Assembly (NCBI GenBank): GCA_947589155.1 | Contig: CANQBH010000009.1 | Coordinates: 1 to 63,279 of the forward strand | DNA length: 63,279 nucleotides | Direction: 5' to 3' | DNA from: an uncultured Lachnospiraceae bacterium | GTDB taxonomy: Bacteria > Bacillota > Clostridia > Lachnospirales > Lachnospiraceae | Part shown: in pieces, positions 1 through 8,251 of the stretch | How the letters are laid out: the number at the start of each line of letters is the position of its first letter | Numbering within the stretch: the stretch's first letter is position 1 | Notes under the pieces: model-generated | What the model was told of the DNA's origin: nothing | Database searches by the model: none | Seen by the model: the letters and a program-made list of their open reading frames with translations, nothing else | Translations under genes and position numbers: made by a program

Positions 1-692
1 TCGCCGCCCGTGTAGCAGCGCGCTTCCATCGCCAGCGCGAGATCGTTCGCGCGCCGAAACGCCGAAACAAACAGCGGTACCAGCAGCGGCACCATGTTCT
101 TCGCCCGCTTGATCAGACCGCCCGTTTCAAAATCCGCGCCGCGCGCCATCTGCGCCTTCATGATCTTATCCGTCTCCTCGATCAAAATCGGGATGAAACG
201 CAGGGCGATCGACATCATCATCGCGATCTCGTGCACCGGCACGTGGATCCTGTTCAGAGGTTTTAACGACGTTTCCAGTCCGTTCGTCAACTGATTCGGC
301 GTCGTCGTCAGCGTCATGACCGACGTGCCCATGATGAGATAGATCATCCGCACTGTCATCAGCACCGCATTCCGCAGGCCTTCTTTTGTGATCACGATCT
401 TCCAGAACCCGATCAGAGGCTGCCCCGGCGTCAGGAACAGATTGAACATCGCCGCCACGATCAGAAGAATCATGATGGAGCGCAGTCCGCGCAGCATGAA
501 CGAAAGCGGCACGCGGCTTATGAAGATCACGGCAAACATACAGACCGTAACGAGCGCAAATCCCGCCGCGCCGCGAAACGAAAAGACGCTGAGGATGAAA
601 AAGAGCGTGCCGAAAAGTTTTGTCCGCGGATCAAGCCTGTGCAGAACCGAATCCGCCGGATAATATTGTCCTAAAGTAATGTCTCTTATCAT
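1..692 (-). CDS. ecfT: Energy-coupling factor transporter transmembrane protein EcfT (C-terminus cut by window edge)
   Basis: Membrane scaffold of an ECF vitamin/metal importer; it ties the two ATPases EcfA1/A2 to exchangeable substrate-binding S components. The open frame starts MIRDITLGQYYPADSVLHRL at 692, nine bases after the stop of ecfA2, and stays open to base 1 (about 230 residues of a usual 265). The N-terminal part carries the typical HRLDPRTK stretch followed by hydrophobic segments. The last visible residues, AMEARCYTGG, match the Ala-Arg coupling motif that contacts the ATPases. No S component is seen nearby, so the substrate is unknown; EcfT of this group normally serves several S proteins. 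Confidence 0.88.
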   Translation of the reverse strand, partial: MIRDITLGQYYPADSVLHRLDPRTKLFGTLFFILSVFSFRGAAGFALVTVCMFAVIFISRVPLSFMLRGLRSIMILLIVAAMFNLFLTPGQPLIGFWKIVITKEGLRNAVLMTVRMIYLIMGTSVMTLTTTPNQLTNGLETSLKPLNRIHVPVHEIAMMMSIALRFIPILIEETDKIMKAQMARGADFETGGLIKRAKNMVPLLVPLFVSAFRRANDLALAMEARCYTGG

Positions 693-700
693 AATGCTTC

Positions 701-1561
701 CTACCGCCGTCCCGCTCTTCCAAAATAATTCAGGATCGCGTCCCTTGCTTCTTCCACCGTCGTCGCGTCCGTATCGACCGGTATGCCCCGCCGCGAAAGT
801 TCATGCAGGAAATACGTCACCTGCGGGGCCGCAAGCCCGATCTCCTCCAGTTCGCGGTAATGCCGGAACACTTCGCGCGGCGCGTCGTCGAAACGCACCC
901 GTCCGCCGTCCATGACGATGATACGGTCCACGTATTTCGCCACATCCTCCATGCTGTGGGACACAAGGATGACGGTGTTCCCATAATGCCGGTGCATTTC
1001 CTCGATCAGATCCAGAATCTCGTCGCGCCCCCGCGGATCCAGCCCCGCCGTCGGCTCGTCAAGAATGAGGACGGCCGGTTTCATCGCCAGCACGCCCGCG
1101 ATCGCCGCGCGCCGTTTCTGCCCGCCGGAGAGGGCAAACGGCGAGATCTCAAAGCACTTCTCGGGCAGGCCGACGTTCTTTAGCGCCTCATAGGCGCGCA
1201 GCGTCATCTCCCGCTCCGGAAGCCCCTGATTCTTCGGGCCGAAGCAGACGTCCTTGAAGACCGTCTCCTCGAACAGCTGATGCTCCGGATACTGAAAGAC
1301 CATCCCGACCTGCGTGCGGAGTTCGCGCAGGTCAAAATCCTTGTCGTAGATGTCCTGTCCGTTATAGTAAATGTTTCCCTCGTCCGCTTTTAACAGTCCG
1401 TTCAAATGCTGGATCAGCGTGGATTTTCCCGAGCCTGTATGGCCGATGAGGCCGATGAACTCGCCGTCACCGATCGTCAGTTCCACATCGTCCAGCGCCT
1501 TGACCTCGTATGCGGTATCCCGACTGTACCAGTGCGATACATGATCTAAAATCAACGACAT
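701..1561 (-). CDS. ecfA2: Energy-coupling factor ATPase EcfA2
   Basis: Second ATPase of the ECF importer, cytoplasmic, pairing with EcfA1 under EcfT. 286 residues, normal length. Visible are Walker A GHTGSGKST near residue 40, the Q-loop region, signature LSGGQKRR, Walker B VLILDEPTAGLDP and a switch histidine in VSHSMED. It starts seven bases after ecfA1 stops, so the three genes form one transcription unit. EcfA1 and EcfA2 are distinguished here by order and by the canonical DEPTAGLDP in this copy. Confidence 0.93.
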   Translation of the reverse strand: MSLILDHVSHWYSRDTAYEVKALDDVELTIGDGEFIGLIGHTGSGKSTLIQHLNGLLKADEGNIYYNGQDIYDKDFDLRELRTQVGMVFQYPEHQLFEETVFKDVCFGPKNQGLPEREMTLRAYEALKNVGLPEKCFEISPFALSGGQKRRAAIAGVLAMKPAVLILDEPTAGLDPRGRDEILDLIEEMHRHYGNTVILVSHSMEDVAKYVDRIIVMDGGRVRFDDAPREVFRHYRELEEIGLAAPQVTYFLHELSRRGIPVDTDATTVEEARDAILNYFGRAGRR

Positions 1562-1568
1562 AACTTTC

Positions 1569-2414
1569 CTACTTTCTGAGAGCGTCCGCCAACTCTTCTA
1601 TCGTCAGGATCCCGTCCGGCAGAGGCATCCCCGCCTGCTTCAACTCGTGCGCCAGCAGCGTGATCTGCGGCACGTCCAGCCGGTGTTCCTGAAGTTCGTC
1701 CACGCGGGAGAAGATCGCGTGAGGCGTGCCCTCCATGACCACTTTTCCCGCGTCCATCACATAGATATAATCCGCGTCTATGACTTCTTCCATGAAATGC
1801 GTGATCCAGATGATCGTCACGCCCTTCCTGCGGTTCAGATCCATGATGGCGTCCTTGACCTCCCTGCGTCCGTTCGGATCGAGCATCGCGGTCGCCTCGT
1901 CTAAGATCACGCACTTCGGCTCCATGGCCATGACTCCGGCGATCGCCACCCGCTGCTTCTGGCCGCCGGAGAGTTTGTTCGGCGAATGGGTGCGGTATTT
2001 CCACATCCCGACGGAGCGCAGGCTTTTCTCTACCCGCTTCCAGATCTCGTCCGCGGGGATCCCGATATTCTCCGGCCCGAATCCCACGTCCTCCTGCACC
2101 ACCGCCGCAATGATCTGGTTGTCCGGATTCTGGAAGACCATGCCGGCCCGCTGGCGGATCGCGTTTAATTTGCGTTCTTCCTCGACATTCAGCCCGTCGA
2201 TCAGGACGCTGCCCTCCGAAGGCAAAAGCAGGGCGTTCAAATGCTTGGCGAACGTCGATTTGCCGGAACCGTTCTGTCCGAGGATCGCGATGACCTGCCC
2301 GGGTTCCACGACAAGATTCATATGATCGAGCGCTTTTTCAATGCTTTCAACATTGCCTTCTTCGTCGCGCTTGATATATTCATACACCACATTCTTTGCT
2401 TCAACGATCTTCAT
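1569..2414 (-). CDS. ecfA1: Energy-coupling factor ATPase EcfA1
   Basis: First ATPase of the ECF importer. 281 residues with Walker A GQNGSGKST, signature LSGGQKQR and a Walker B ending ILDEATAMLDP, the Ala-for-Pro variant usual for EcfA1. The switch region reads WITHFMEE. It sits 17 bases after trmL, at the end of the aminotransferase-trmL unit. In many Firmicutes ecfA1-ecfA2-ecfT-truA follow rplQ directly; here the module and truA (61.6 kb) are separated from the ribosomal cluster. Confidence 0.93.
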   Translation of the reverse strand: MKIVEAKNVVYEYIKRDEEGNVESIEKALDHMNLVVEPGQVIAILGQNGSGKSTFAKHLNALLLPSEGSVLIDGLNVEEERKLNAIRQRAGMVFQNPDNQIIAAVVQEDVGFGPENIGIPADEIWKRVEKSLRSVGMWKYRTHSPNKLSGGQKQRVAIAGVMAMEPKCVILDEATAMLDPNGRREVKDAIMDLNRRKGVTIIWITHFMEEVIDADYIYVMDAGKVVMEGTPHAIFSRVDELQEHRLDVPQITLLAHELKQAGMPLPDGILTIEELADALRK

Positions 2415-2431
2415 GTGAATCCTCTTTTCCT

Positions 2432-2932
2432 TTACCAGTGCAGGCGGTGCAGTTCCCCCGTAAGGCGCATGTCCGCGAAGCCGTTCTGCCGCAGCGCCTC
2501 ATATAAGACGATCGCCGCGGCGTTGGAGAGATTCAGCGACCGCGTCTCATCCGCCATCGGGATCCGTACGCACTCCTGCGGATGCTCGATCAAGATCTCC
2601 TCCGGAATGCCGCCGCTCTCCTTGCCGAACATGAGAAAACAGTCCGGCTCGTATTCGACCTCGGTGTAAAGCCGCCGCGCTTTCGTCGTGGCGTAATAGA
2701 TCTTCGCGCCGGGGTTCTTCTCCAGAAAATCCCGCCAGTCGTCGTAACGCCGCACATCCAGTTCGCGCCAGTAGTCCATGCCCGCGCGGCGCAGCGTTTT
2801 GTCGTTGAGGCGGAAGCCCAGCGGCTCGATCAGGTGCAGCGCGGTTCCGGTCGCCGCGCAGGTCCTTCCGATATTTCCGGTGTTCGCGGGGATCTCCGGC
2901 TCGTGGAGAACGATATTGAGCGCCGCCATCAC
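2432..2932 (-). CDS. trmL: tRNA (cytidine/uridine-34-2'-O)-methyltransferase TrmL
   Basis: SPOUT-class enzyme that 2'-O-methylates the wobble base 34 of tRNA-Leu isoacceptors using S-adenosylmethionine. 166 residues, the usual compact length. The N-terminal motif EPEIPANTGNIGRTCAAT and the C-terminal knot region IPMADETRSLNLSNAAAI are diagnostic of the family, and LMFGKESGGIP is the middle SAM-site motif. Its start overlaps the stop of the upstream aminotransferase gene by four bases, so translation is probably coupled. Two start methionines in a row (MMAALN) leave a one-residue uncertainty. Confidence 0.92.
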   Translation of the reverse strand: MMAALNIVLHEPEIPANTGNIGRTCAATGTALHLIEPLGFRLNDKTLRRAGMDYWRELDVRRYDDWRDFLEKNPGAKIYYATTKARRLYTEVEYEPDCFLMFGKESGGIPEEILIEHPQECVRIPMADETRSLNLSNAAAIVLYEALRQNGFADMRLTGELHRLHW

Positions 2933-4098
2933 CTCTGCCCCCGCAGTTCGCCGATAAATTCTTCGATCCGCGCAAGCGCCTCTTTGAGGCTGTCCAGAGA
3001 ATACGCGTAGGAGATTCGCAGGAAGCCTTCGCCGCAGTCGCCGAACGCCGTGCCCGGCACGACCGCTACCTTCTTGCTCTGAAGCAGGCGCATCGCAAAT
3101 TCCTCCGACGTCATGCCAAATTCTTTGACGGACGGGAAAACGTAAAAAGCGCCGAACGGTTCAAAACAGGAAAGCCCCATCTCGCGGAACCGGTGCAGGA
3201 GATAACGCCTCCTGCCGTTGTATTCCTCGCGCATCCTTTCCACGTCCGCATCACAGTTTTTCATCGCCTCGACGCCGGCGTACTGGCTGGTGGTCGGCGC
3301 ACACATGATGGCATACTGATGGATCTTCAGCATCTCGGCAATGATCGGCTGCGGCGCGCAGGCATAGCCCAAGCGCCATCCCGTCATCGCGTGGGATTTG
3401 GAAAATCCGTTGATCAGGACGGTGCGCTCCTTCATTCCCGGCAGGGAGGCGATGGAAACATGGCGCTCCAGATAGGTCAGTTCCGCATAGATCTCGTCGC
3501 TTAGCACAAAGAGATCGTGTTTCTGTACGATCCGCGCGACCGCTTCAAGATCGTCCTTTTCCATGACCGCTCCGGTCGGGTTGTTCGGGAACGGCAGCAC
3601 GAGCACCTTGGTGCGCTCCGTGATCGCCGCTTCCAGCGCCTCGGGCGTCAGGCGGAACTGATCTTCTTCTTTCAACGGGATCACGACCGGCGTACCGCCC
3701 GCCAAGACCGTGCACGGCAGATAGCAGACAAAACTCGGCTGCGGGATCAGCACCTCGTCGCCGGGATCGAGCATTGCGCGCAGCGCCGCGTCGATCGCCT
3801 CGCTGCCGCCGACCGTGATAAGGATCTCCTGCGCGGGCTCGTAGGAAAGGCCGAATCGCCGGTCCAAATAGCGGCTGATCTCGACCTTAAGTTCCTTCAG
3901 TCCGGCGTTCGACGTATAAAACGTGCGTCCCTTGGTCAGCGAATCGATCGCCTCGTCCCTGACCCGCCACGGCGTGTCAAAATCCGGCTCGCCGACGCCG
4001 AGGGAGATCGCATCGTCCATCTCGTTCACGATATCAAAGAATTTCCTGATGCCCGACGGCGCAAGCGCCACGACCTTTTTGGACCGCGGATCTCTCAT
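2929..4098 (-). CDS. PLP-dependent class I/II aminotransferase
   Basis: Fold-type I aminotransferase, 389 residues, close to the aromatic/aspartate aminotransferase branch (PatA-like). The PLP lysine lies in NGFSKSHAMTGWRLGY; FPNNPTGAV and LSDEIYAEL give the cofactor-binding Asn and Asp/Tyr, and the substrate-carboxylate Arg is in FLRISYAY. Its start overlaps the stop of the Lrp regulator gene by four bases; such Lrp-aminotransferase pairs are common and suggest amino-acid-responsive control. Substrate cannot be fixed from sequence alone. Confidence 0.88.
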   Translation of the reverse strand: MRDPRSKKVVALAPSGIRKFFDIVNEMDDAISLGVGEPDFDTPWRVRDEAIDSLTKGRTFYTSNAGLKELKVEISRYLDRRFGLSYEPAQEILITVGGSEAIDAALRAMLDPGDEVLIPQPSFVCYLPCTVLAGGTPVVIPLKEEDQFRLTPEALEAAITERTKVLVLPFPNNPTGAVMEKDDLEAVARIVQKHDLFVLSDEIYAELTYLERHVSIASLPGMKERTVLINGFSKSHAMTGWRLGYACAPQPIIAEMLKIHQYAIMCAPTTSQYAGVEAMKNCDADVERMREEYNGRRRYLLHRFREMGLSCFEPFGAFYVFPSVKEFGMTSEEFAMRLLQSKKVAVVPGTAFGDCGEGFLRISYAYSLDSLKEALARIEEFIGELRGQR

Positions 4099-4577
4099 AA
4101 CGTCACCAATTCCCTTTCGTCTTTGCGCTGCACGGCCATGATCGTGCCGTGATCCTTATATTTCTTTAAGATGAAGTTGGTCTTTGTGCTGAGCACGGAC
4201 TCCAGCGGAGAGAGTTTATCCGTCACAAATCCGGAGACCTCCTGCAGCGTCTTACCTTCCAGCGTGACCATCAGATCGAACCCTCCGGAGATCAGATAGA
4301 CGGAATTGACTTCCGGATAGTTGTAGATCCGCTCCGCGACTTTGTCAAAGCCCATGCCGCGCTGCGGCGTCACGCGCACTTCGATCAGCGCCGTCACCTT
4401 TTCGATACCGACCTTATCCCAGTTGATCAGCGTATGATAACCGCAGATGATATGTTCCGCTTCCATGGCCTCGAGTTCATTTGCGACCGCCGCCTCGTCC
4501 GTATCCAGCATGACCGCCAGATCATGGAGCCCGATCCTGCCGTTGGTTTCCATGTAACTCAAAATCTTTTCTCTCAT
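4095..4577 (-). CDS. Lrp/AsnC family transcriptional regulator
   Basis: Feast/famine regulator of 160 residues: an N-terminal winged helix-turn-helix (roughly residues 1-55, MREKILSYMETNGRIGLHDL) and a C-terminal RAM ligand-binding/oligomerisation domain (ALIEVRVTPQ to ISGGFDLMVTLEG). It overlaps the following aminotransferase by four bases and probably controls that gene, with an amino acid as the likely effector (inference). It lies 40 bases after the AIR-synthase-like gene. Confidence 0.9.
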   Translation of the reverse strand: MREKILSYMETNGRIGLHDLAVMLDTDEAAVANELEAMEAEHIICGYHTLINWDKVGIEKVTALIEVRVTPQRGMGFDKVAERIYNYPEVNSVYLISGGFDLMVTLEGKTLQEVSGFVTDKLSPLESVLSTKTNFILKKYKDHGTIMAVQRKDERELVTL

Positions 4578-4616
4578 CGCTTTTCCTTTCTTTTCTTTTT
4601 TCTCTCTTTACTATCT

Positions 4617-5606
4617 TTATGACAGATCGATCTGATATAATGCGTCCGCTTTCGGCGGCTCCAAAAAGCGCCGCTCCCCGTCGCGCAGCACGACCCGCTC
4701 GCCGCCGTCGGTGGTCCTTCCGACGATCGCGGCCGCGATCCCGTCTTCTTCCAGTGCCCTCACCAGCGCCGCGCCGTTGGCCGACGCCATCAGCATCGAA
4801 CCGCTGGAGATCAGTTCATACGGGTTGATCCCGAAATATTCGCAGAGTTCGACGGTCTCCTGCCGCAGCGGGATCTTTTTCAATTCAATTTCCAAACCCG
4901 TACCGGAAGCCTCCGCCATCTCCCAAAGCGCGCCGAAAACGCCGCCCTCCGTGATGTCGTGCATGGCCGCCACGCCGGTACGCACCGCCGTGCGCGCTTC
5001 CGGTACGACGGAAAGGTACGCGTCCATGCGCTTTGCTTCTTCTACAAACGGCGCGGGAAAATGCGCCAGCAGTTCTTTTTCTTTTTCTTTGGCGATGATG
5101 GACGTCCCTTCCAGACCGATCCACTTCGTCACAATGACGTCCATGCCCGGCGCGGCGCCTCCCGTCGTGACCATCTTTCCTTTTTTGACTTTACCGACGC
5201 CCGCGACCGAGAGCAGCGGCTGGTTGACGGCCGCCGTCACCTCGGTGTGCCCGCCGAGGATCTGCATATCGAGTTCGCCGCACGCCTGCTCCACCTGCGC
5301 CATGATCCGCTTGAGCGCCACCTCCCTGACGCCCTCCGGCAGCAGCACCGTCACCATGACGCCGATCGGTTCCGCTCCGGCGCTTGCGAGATCGTTTGCC
5401 GTGATCACCACGCCCAGACGGCCGATATCCTGCGACGTGCCGGTGATCGGGTCCGTCGACATGACCATCCACTCATCGTCCGCCAGTTGCAGCGCGGCGC
5501 AGTCTTCGCCGATCCCCGGCCCCAGCAGGACTTCGCTGCGGCTGTTGTGCAGTTGTCCCATTACAACGCGCTTCAGCACGTTTTCCGGTACTTTTCCGAT
5601 CTTCAT
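4617..5606 (-). CDS. AIR synthase (PurM/HypE superfamily) protein
   Basis: 329-residue member of the PurM/HypE/SelD ATP-binding superfamily. The N-terminal half has the GPGIGEDCAAL and MSTDPITGT motifs that bind ATP/Mg, followed by ITANDLASAGAEP; the C-terminal half has HDITEGGVFGALWEMAE. True HypE ends in a Cys that is carbamoylated; this protein ends ALYQIDLS with no terminal Cys, and no hydrogenase maturation genes are nearby. It is therefore better called an AIR-synthase-related protein of unknown substrate. First gene of the unit running to ecfT. Confidence 0.8.
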   Translation of the reverse strand: MKIGKVPENVLKRVVMGQLHNSRSEVLLGPGIGEDCAALQLADDEWMVMSTDPITGTSQDIGRLGVVITANDLASAGAEPIGVMVTVLLPEGVREVALKRIMAQVEQACGELDMQILGGHTEVTAAVNQPLLSVAGVGKVKKGKMVTTGGAAPGMDVIVTKWIGLEGTSIIAKEKEKELLAHFPAPFVEEAKRMDAYLSVVPEARTAVRTGVAAMHDITEGGVFGALWEMAEASGTGLEIELKKIPLRQETVELCEYFGINPYELISSGSMLMASANGAALVRALEEDGIAAAIVGRTTDGGERVVLRDGERRFLEPPKADALYQIDLS

Positions 5607-5629
5607 GTTCCGCCTCTTTTATTATCCGA

Positions 5630-5653
5630 AAGGCTGCCCAAAAAGGCAGCCTT
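5630..5653 (-). terminator. Hairpin between VanW gene and AIR-synthase gene
   Basis: Nine-base perfect inverted repeat AAGGCTGCC / GGCAGCCTT with a six-base loop, just after the VanW gene stop. The downstream T-run on the minus strand is poor, so this is a weak terminator or attenuator rather than a strong one. Confidence 0.4.
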
Positions 5654-5687
5654 ACCAACTTTCCCGTTTTTCCCTTATGCGTTGCGC

Positions 5688-7340
5688 TTAATTTGTCGTC
5701 CCGCCTTCGGTCGTCGCCGTTCCGCCCGTCTCCGCCTGCGGTTTCTGCTCCTGCGCCGGCGTCTGCGTCTGCGTTGTCTGCGTCGTCTGGGCATTCTGCG
5801 CCGCTTCCTGCTGCTGTCTTGCCGCGATCGCTTCCGCCGTCCACTGGGCGATCGCCGCCCTCACCGCGGCTTCGTCCTTTGTCTCCATGGCCGCGCTGAT
5901 CGCCGCCAGCCCTTCCGGAGGCGCACCCGCCACGCCGATGGAAATAATCTCGCTCGACGGATTGTATTTGCTGTTGTTGATCACCTTCCGGCTGACTTCC
6001 GCGCCGTTTTCGTAAACCACTTTCCAAAGCCGCGCCGTATAGCCGATATGCGGCTGCGTCGTCGTCTCGTAGTAGCCCACCGGCTGATCGCCTACGGCGA
6101 CGTATTCTTTTTCGGGATCCGTCTGGCTCGTGATCTCGCTGATAAATTCCACACGGTGGCCGGGATCCCTCGTCTCTTTGCCGTAGATATTGAAGTAGAG
6201 GTTGCCGCCCTGCGTGTACCCTTCGATATAGATCGGCGTCTTCTGATTGTTCTTAAACTGAAAATCCTTCACGCCATCGGCGATCGCCGCATCCTTGGAC
6301 GGCTCCACATAGGAGACCACCATCGAGTGCGCCGCCCGCGTCACGATCTCCAGTTCCGCCATCAGCACCGCGTTATACAGCGTCGTGCTCACCTGACAGA
6401 TACCGCCGCCGTAGGTGTCGACCGTCGTACCGTTCTCATAGGAACCGGCGAGGAAGTATCCGTTCTCCGCGGTCGTCGGCCCGATCGTCTGCGCGACGGA
6501 GATCGTCTCGCCCGGATACAAAACCACGCCGTCGAGTTTGGACGCGCCGACTTTGATGTTGTTGGTCCTTCCGTTTATGACGGTTCCGAAATCCGTATGG
6601 AAACTTCCGAGCACGTCGGAAATGGTGGACAGTTCTTCTTCGCTTCCGCGCGGCGTATCCTTCTGCGTCAGAAGTTCAAGGGAGACGTCTCCGCCGTCCC
6701 ACTCCGTCGCGAGGTAATCCGCGATCTTCGTCGCGGACTTGCCGCTGAGCAGTTCCGTCCCCGGCGAACCTTCGACATAGACGAACCTGCCGTCCTCCCG
6801 CTTGACCGTGTTGTCCACGGCTTCCGTGACCAGTTCGCCCTTATGCGATTCCAGAAAGAACGCGGTCGTCGGGATATCGGAAGTCAGGGTCAGGGCAAAA
6901 TCCTTGGTCTTGCCGTTTTCCATATCGCGCTGCGCCTTATAGCGCGCGATCAGGTTCCCTTCCTGTCCGTACTTCAGCGCGCGTTCCACAACGTCGTCAT
7001 TCTTCGCGTGAAGCCCCAGATCTCCGCTGTCCGCCTCAATGCTCCGGTCTTCGACCGTGAGGGTAAACGTCACGTCCTCATACATTGCCACATAGTCGTC
7101 GACGATGGCTTCCGCTTCTTCGGCGCTCATGCCGGATGCGTCGGTCCCCGCGATCGAGATGTGCGACGGGATCTCTCCGGTCAGTTCTTCCTGCGCCGTA
7201 TCTTCTCCCGCGTCCTCCGCGGCGTCTGATTCTTCTGTCGTTGTTGTTTCTGCCGCATATGCGCACGGTGTCGGCAGCAGGCTAAACAGCAGCGCCGATA
7301 CGCACGTCACGCTCAGCAGACGCATGACTCTATCTTTCAT
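5688..7340 (-). CDS. VanW/YoaR-type secreted cell-wall protein
   Basis: 550-residue exported protein. A signal peptide (MKDRVMRLLSVTCVSALLF... cleaved after CAYA) is followed by an acidic Thr/Glu/Asp linker. Next comes a putative peptidoglycan-binding domain of the YoaR N-terminal type (about residues 60-230), then the VanW domain with the characteristic YPGETISV, DTYGGGICQVSTTLYNAVL and AAHSMVVSYVEP motifs (about 270-400). The last 60 residues are a Gln/Thr/Ala-rich low-complexity tail. VanW is found in glycopeptide-resistance clusters but most copies, like this one, are unlinked to van genes and have no proven function. Probably monocistronic. Confidence 0.88.
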   Translation of the reverse strand: MKDRVMRLLSVTCVSALLFSLLPTPCAYAAETTTTEESDAAEDAGEDTAQEELTGEIPSHISIAGTDASGMSAEEAEAIVDDYVAMYEDVTFTLTVEDRSIEADSGDLGLHAKNDDVVERALKYGQEGNLIARYKAQRDMENGKTKDFALTLTSDIPTTAFFLESHKGELVTEAVDNTVKREDGRFVYVEGSPGTELLSGKSATKIADYLATEWDGGDVSLELLTQKDTPRGSEEELSTISDVLGSFHTDFGTVINGRTNNIKVGASKLDGVVLYPGETISVAQTIGPTTAENGYFLAGSYENGTTVDTYGGGICQVSTTLYNAVLMAELEIVTRAAHSMVVSYVEPSKDAAIADGVKDFQFKNNQKTPIYIEGYTQGGNLYFNIYGKETRDPGHRVEFISEITSQTDPEKEYVAVGDQPVGYYETTTQPHIGYTARLWKVVYENGAEVSRKVINNSKYNPSSEIISIGVAGAPPEGLAAISAAMETKDEAAVRAAIAQWTAEAIAARQQQEAAQNAQTTQTTQTQTPAQEQKPQAETGGTATTEGGTTN

Positions 7341-7366
7341 TTTCTTTACCTCTCATCAACTGTCAT

Positions 7367-7394
7367 TGTATAACAACCGGAACTGCTTTTTCAA
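7367..7394 (-). promoter_or_regulatory. Sigma-A-type promoter for the VanW gene
   Basis: Reading leftwards: -35 TTGAAA, 16-base spacer, -10 TATACA, followed 27 bases later by the ATG at 7340. Spacing and position fit a housekeeping promoter. Confidence 0.55.
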
Positions 7395-7415
7395 GGTATA
7401 AAGAGACGAATCTCA

Positions 7416-7445
7416 TTGACAGTTCTGTGGAAGTTTTAGTATATT
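7416..7445 (+). promoter_or_regulatory. Rightward promoter opposing the small-peptide gene
   Basis: -35 TTGACA (7416-7421), 18-base spacer, -10 TATATT (7440-7445). A transcript from here would start near 7452, run antisense through the whole 35-codon gene and continue into the TPR-like gene at 7601. The -35 is perfect; the spacer is one base long. Confidence 0.5.
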
Positions 7446-7553
7446 TTATAACAAGCAGGCCAGAAGCATGGTCGCCACCATGCAGGCGATGATAACGACG
7501 ATGAGCAGCGCGGAAAATCTCCTGCGCTTCTTGGACGTTTTATAGTAGGACAT
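7446..7553 (-). CDS. 35-residue single-pass membrane peptide
   Basis: Too short for ordinary gene calling but well supported: ATG at 7553 preceded at ideal distance (six bases) by AAAGGAGG, and an in-frame TAA at 7446. The product has a basic N-terminus (MSYYKTSKKRRRF) and one continuous hydrophobic helix (SALLIVVIIACMVATMLLAC) ending two residues before the stop. It belongs to no family I recognise. A promoter reading the other way sits at its 3' end, so it is covered by an antisense transcript; this resembles type I toxin-antitoxin layout, but a plain small membrane protein is equally possible. Confidence 0.6.
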   Translation of the reverse strand: MSYYKTSKKRRRFSALLIVVIIACMVATMLLACLL

Positions 7554-7600
7554 CTTAGGCCTCCTTTACCAATGATCCTGACAAACGATTGGAGAAAAAT

Positions 7601-8251
7601 ATGTTATTCCCTTGTCTTACGATCTTTATGATCTTTATTATAGCATTGGCAATACGCTATCGGCAAATCAATAAAAAGCAGGCGGAGCTCCGCGACGGTT
7701 TCTGGGAACGCGAGGCGCGCGCCAACGAAGCGCCCGCCGTCGATCTTGACAGCCTGCAGTATATTCAGATCCCTTTGGAGCGTTTCCCGCTCGGCGCGTT
7801 TTCCGACGCCGATATCGCGAAAAAAGAAGCGCGGCTGCGCGAACTTTCCGGCAAGCGGATCTTAAACCTCACCGGAAAGACCAACACCGAACTGAAAGAG
7901 CGCTACGGCGTTTCCAATCTGACCGCCGTGCAGGAGTACGGCGACAACTTTGACGAACTGACCGTTCTTCTCAAGGAATACGGCGAGATCCTGATGGCGC
8001 GGGAATGTATCACCGACGCCGTGTCCGTCTTTGAATTTGCCGCATCTTTGGGTACGGACGTCAGCCAGAACTATATCCTGCTCGGGCAGTGCTATGAGAT
8101 CCTTGGCCAATACGACAAGATCTCCTATCTGATGGATCAGGTCTCCTCCATGTCCCTGATGCTCGGCCAGAGTATCCTGCGTCATCTTCAGGAGATCCTC
8201 GACCGCCACGGCGTCACGGAGCAGAAGGATCCCGAAGATTTTTCGCTGTGA
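7601..8251 (+). CDS. Membrane-anchored hypothetical protein
   Basis: About 216 residues from the ATG at 7601, chosen because GGAG lies six bases upstream; an in-frame TTG at 7589 has no site of its own. An N-terminal hydrophobic segment (LFPCLTIFMIFIIALAI) is followed by a charged linker and a soluble helical domain with motifs such as YIQIPLERFP, ILNLTGKTNTELKERYG and LGQCYEILGQYDKI, the last resembling a single tetratricopeptide unit. I recognise it only as a conserved Lachnospiraceae protein without assigned function. It converges with nth, the two frames overlapping by 38 bases. Confidence 0.75.
   Translation: MLFPCLTIFMIFIIALAIRYRQINKKQAELRDGFWEREARANEAPAVDLDSLQYIQIPLERFPLGAFSDADIAKKEARLRELSGKRILNLTGKTNTELKERYGVSNLTAVQEYGDNFDELTVLLKEYGEILMARECITDAVSVFEFAASLGTDVSQNYILLGQCYEILGQYDKISYLMDQVSSMSLMLGQSILRHLQEILDRHGVTEQKDPEDFSL

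Noticed and set aside
4959-7229. Very long open frame on the plus strand (756 codons) opposite the AIR-synthase and VanW genes
   Set aside because: It is Arg/His/Asp-rich with no domains, crosses two well-supported genes on the other strand, and arises from GC-rich codon use. Similar antisense frames at 14500-15945, 24122-25660 and 26664-27686 were rejected for the same reason.
7589-7600. TTG start for the plus-strand membrane protein
   Set aside because: The GGAG that overlaps this TTG serves the ATG at 7601 six bases later.
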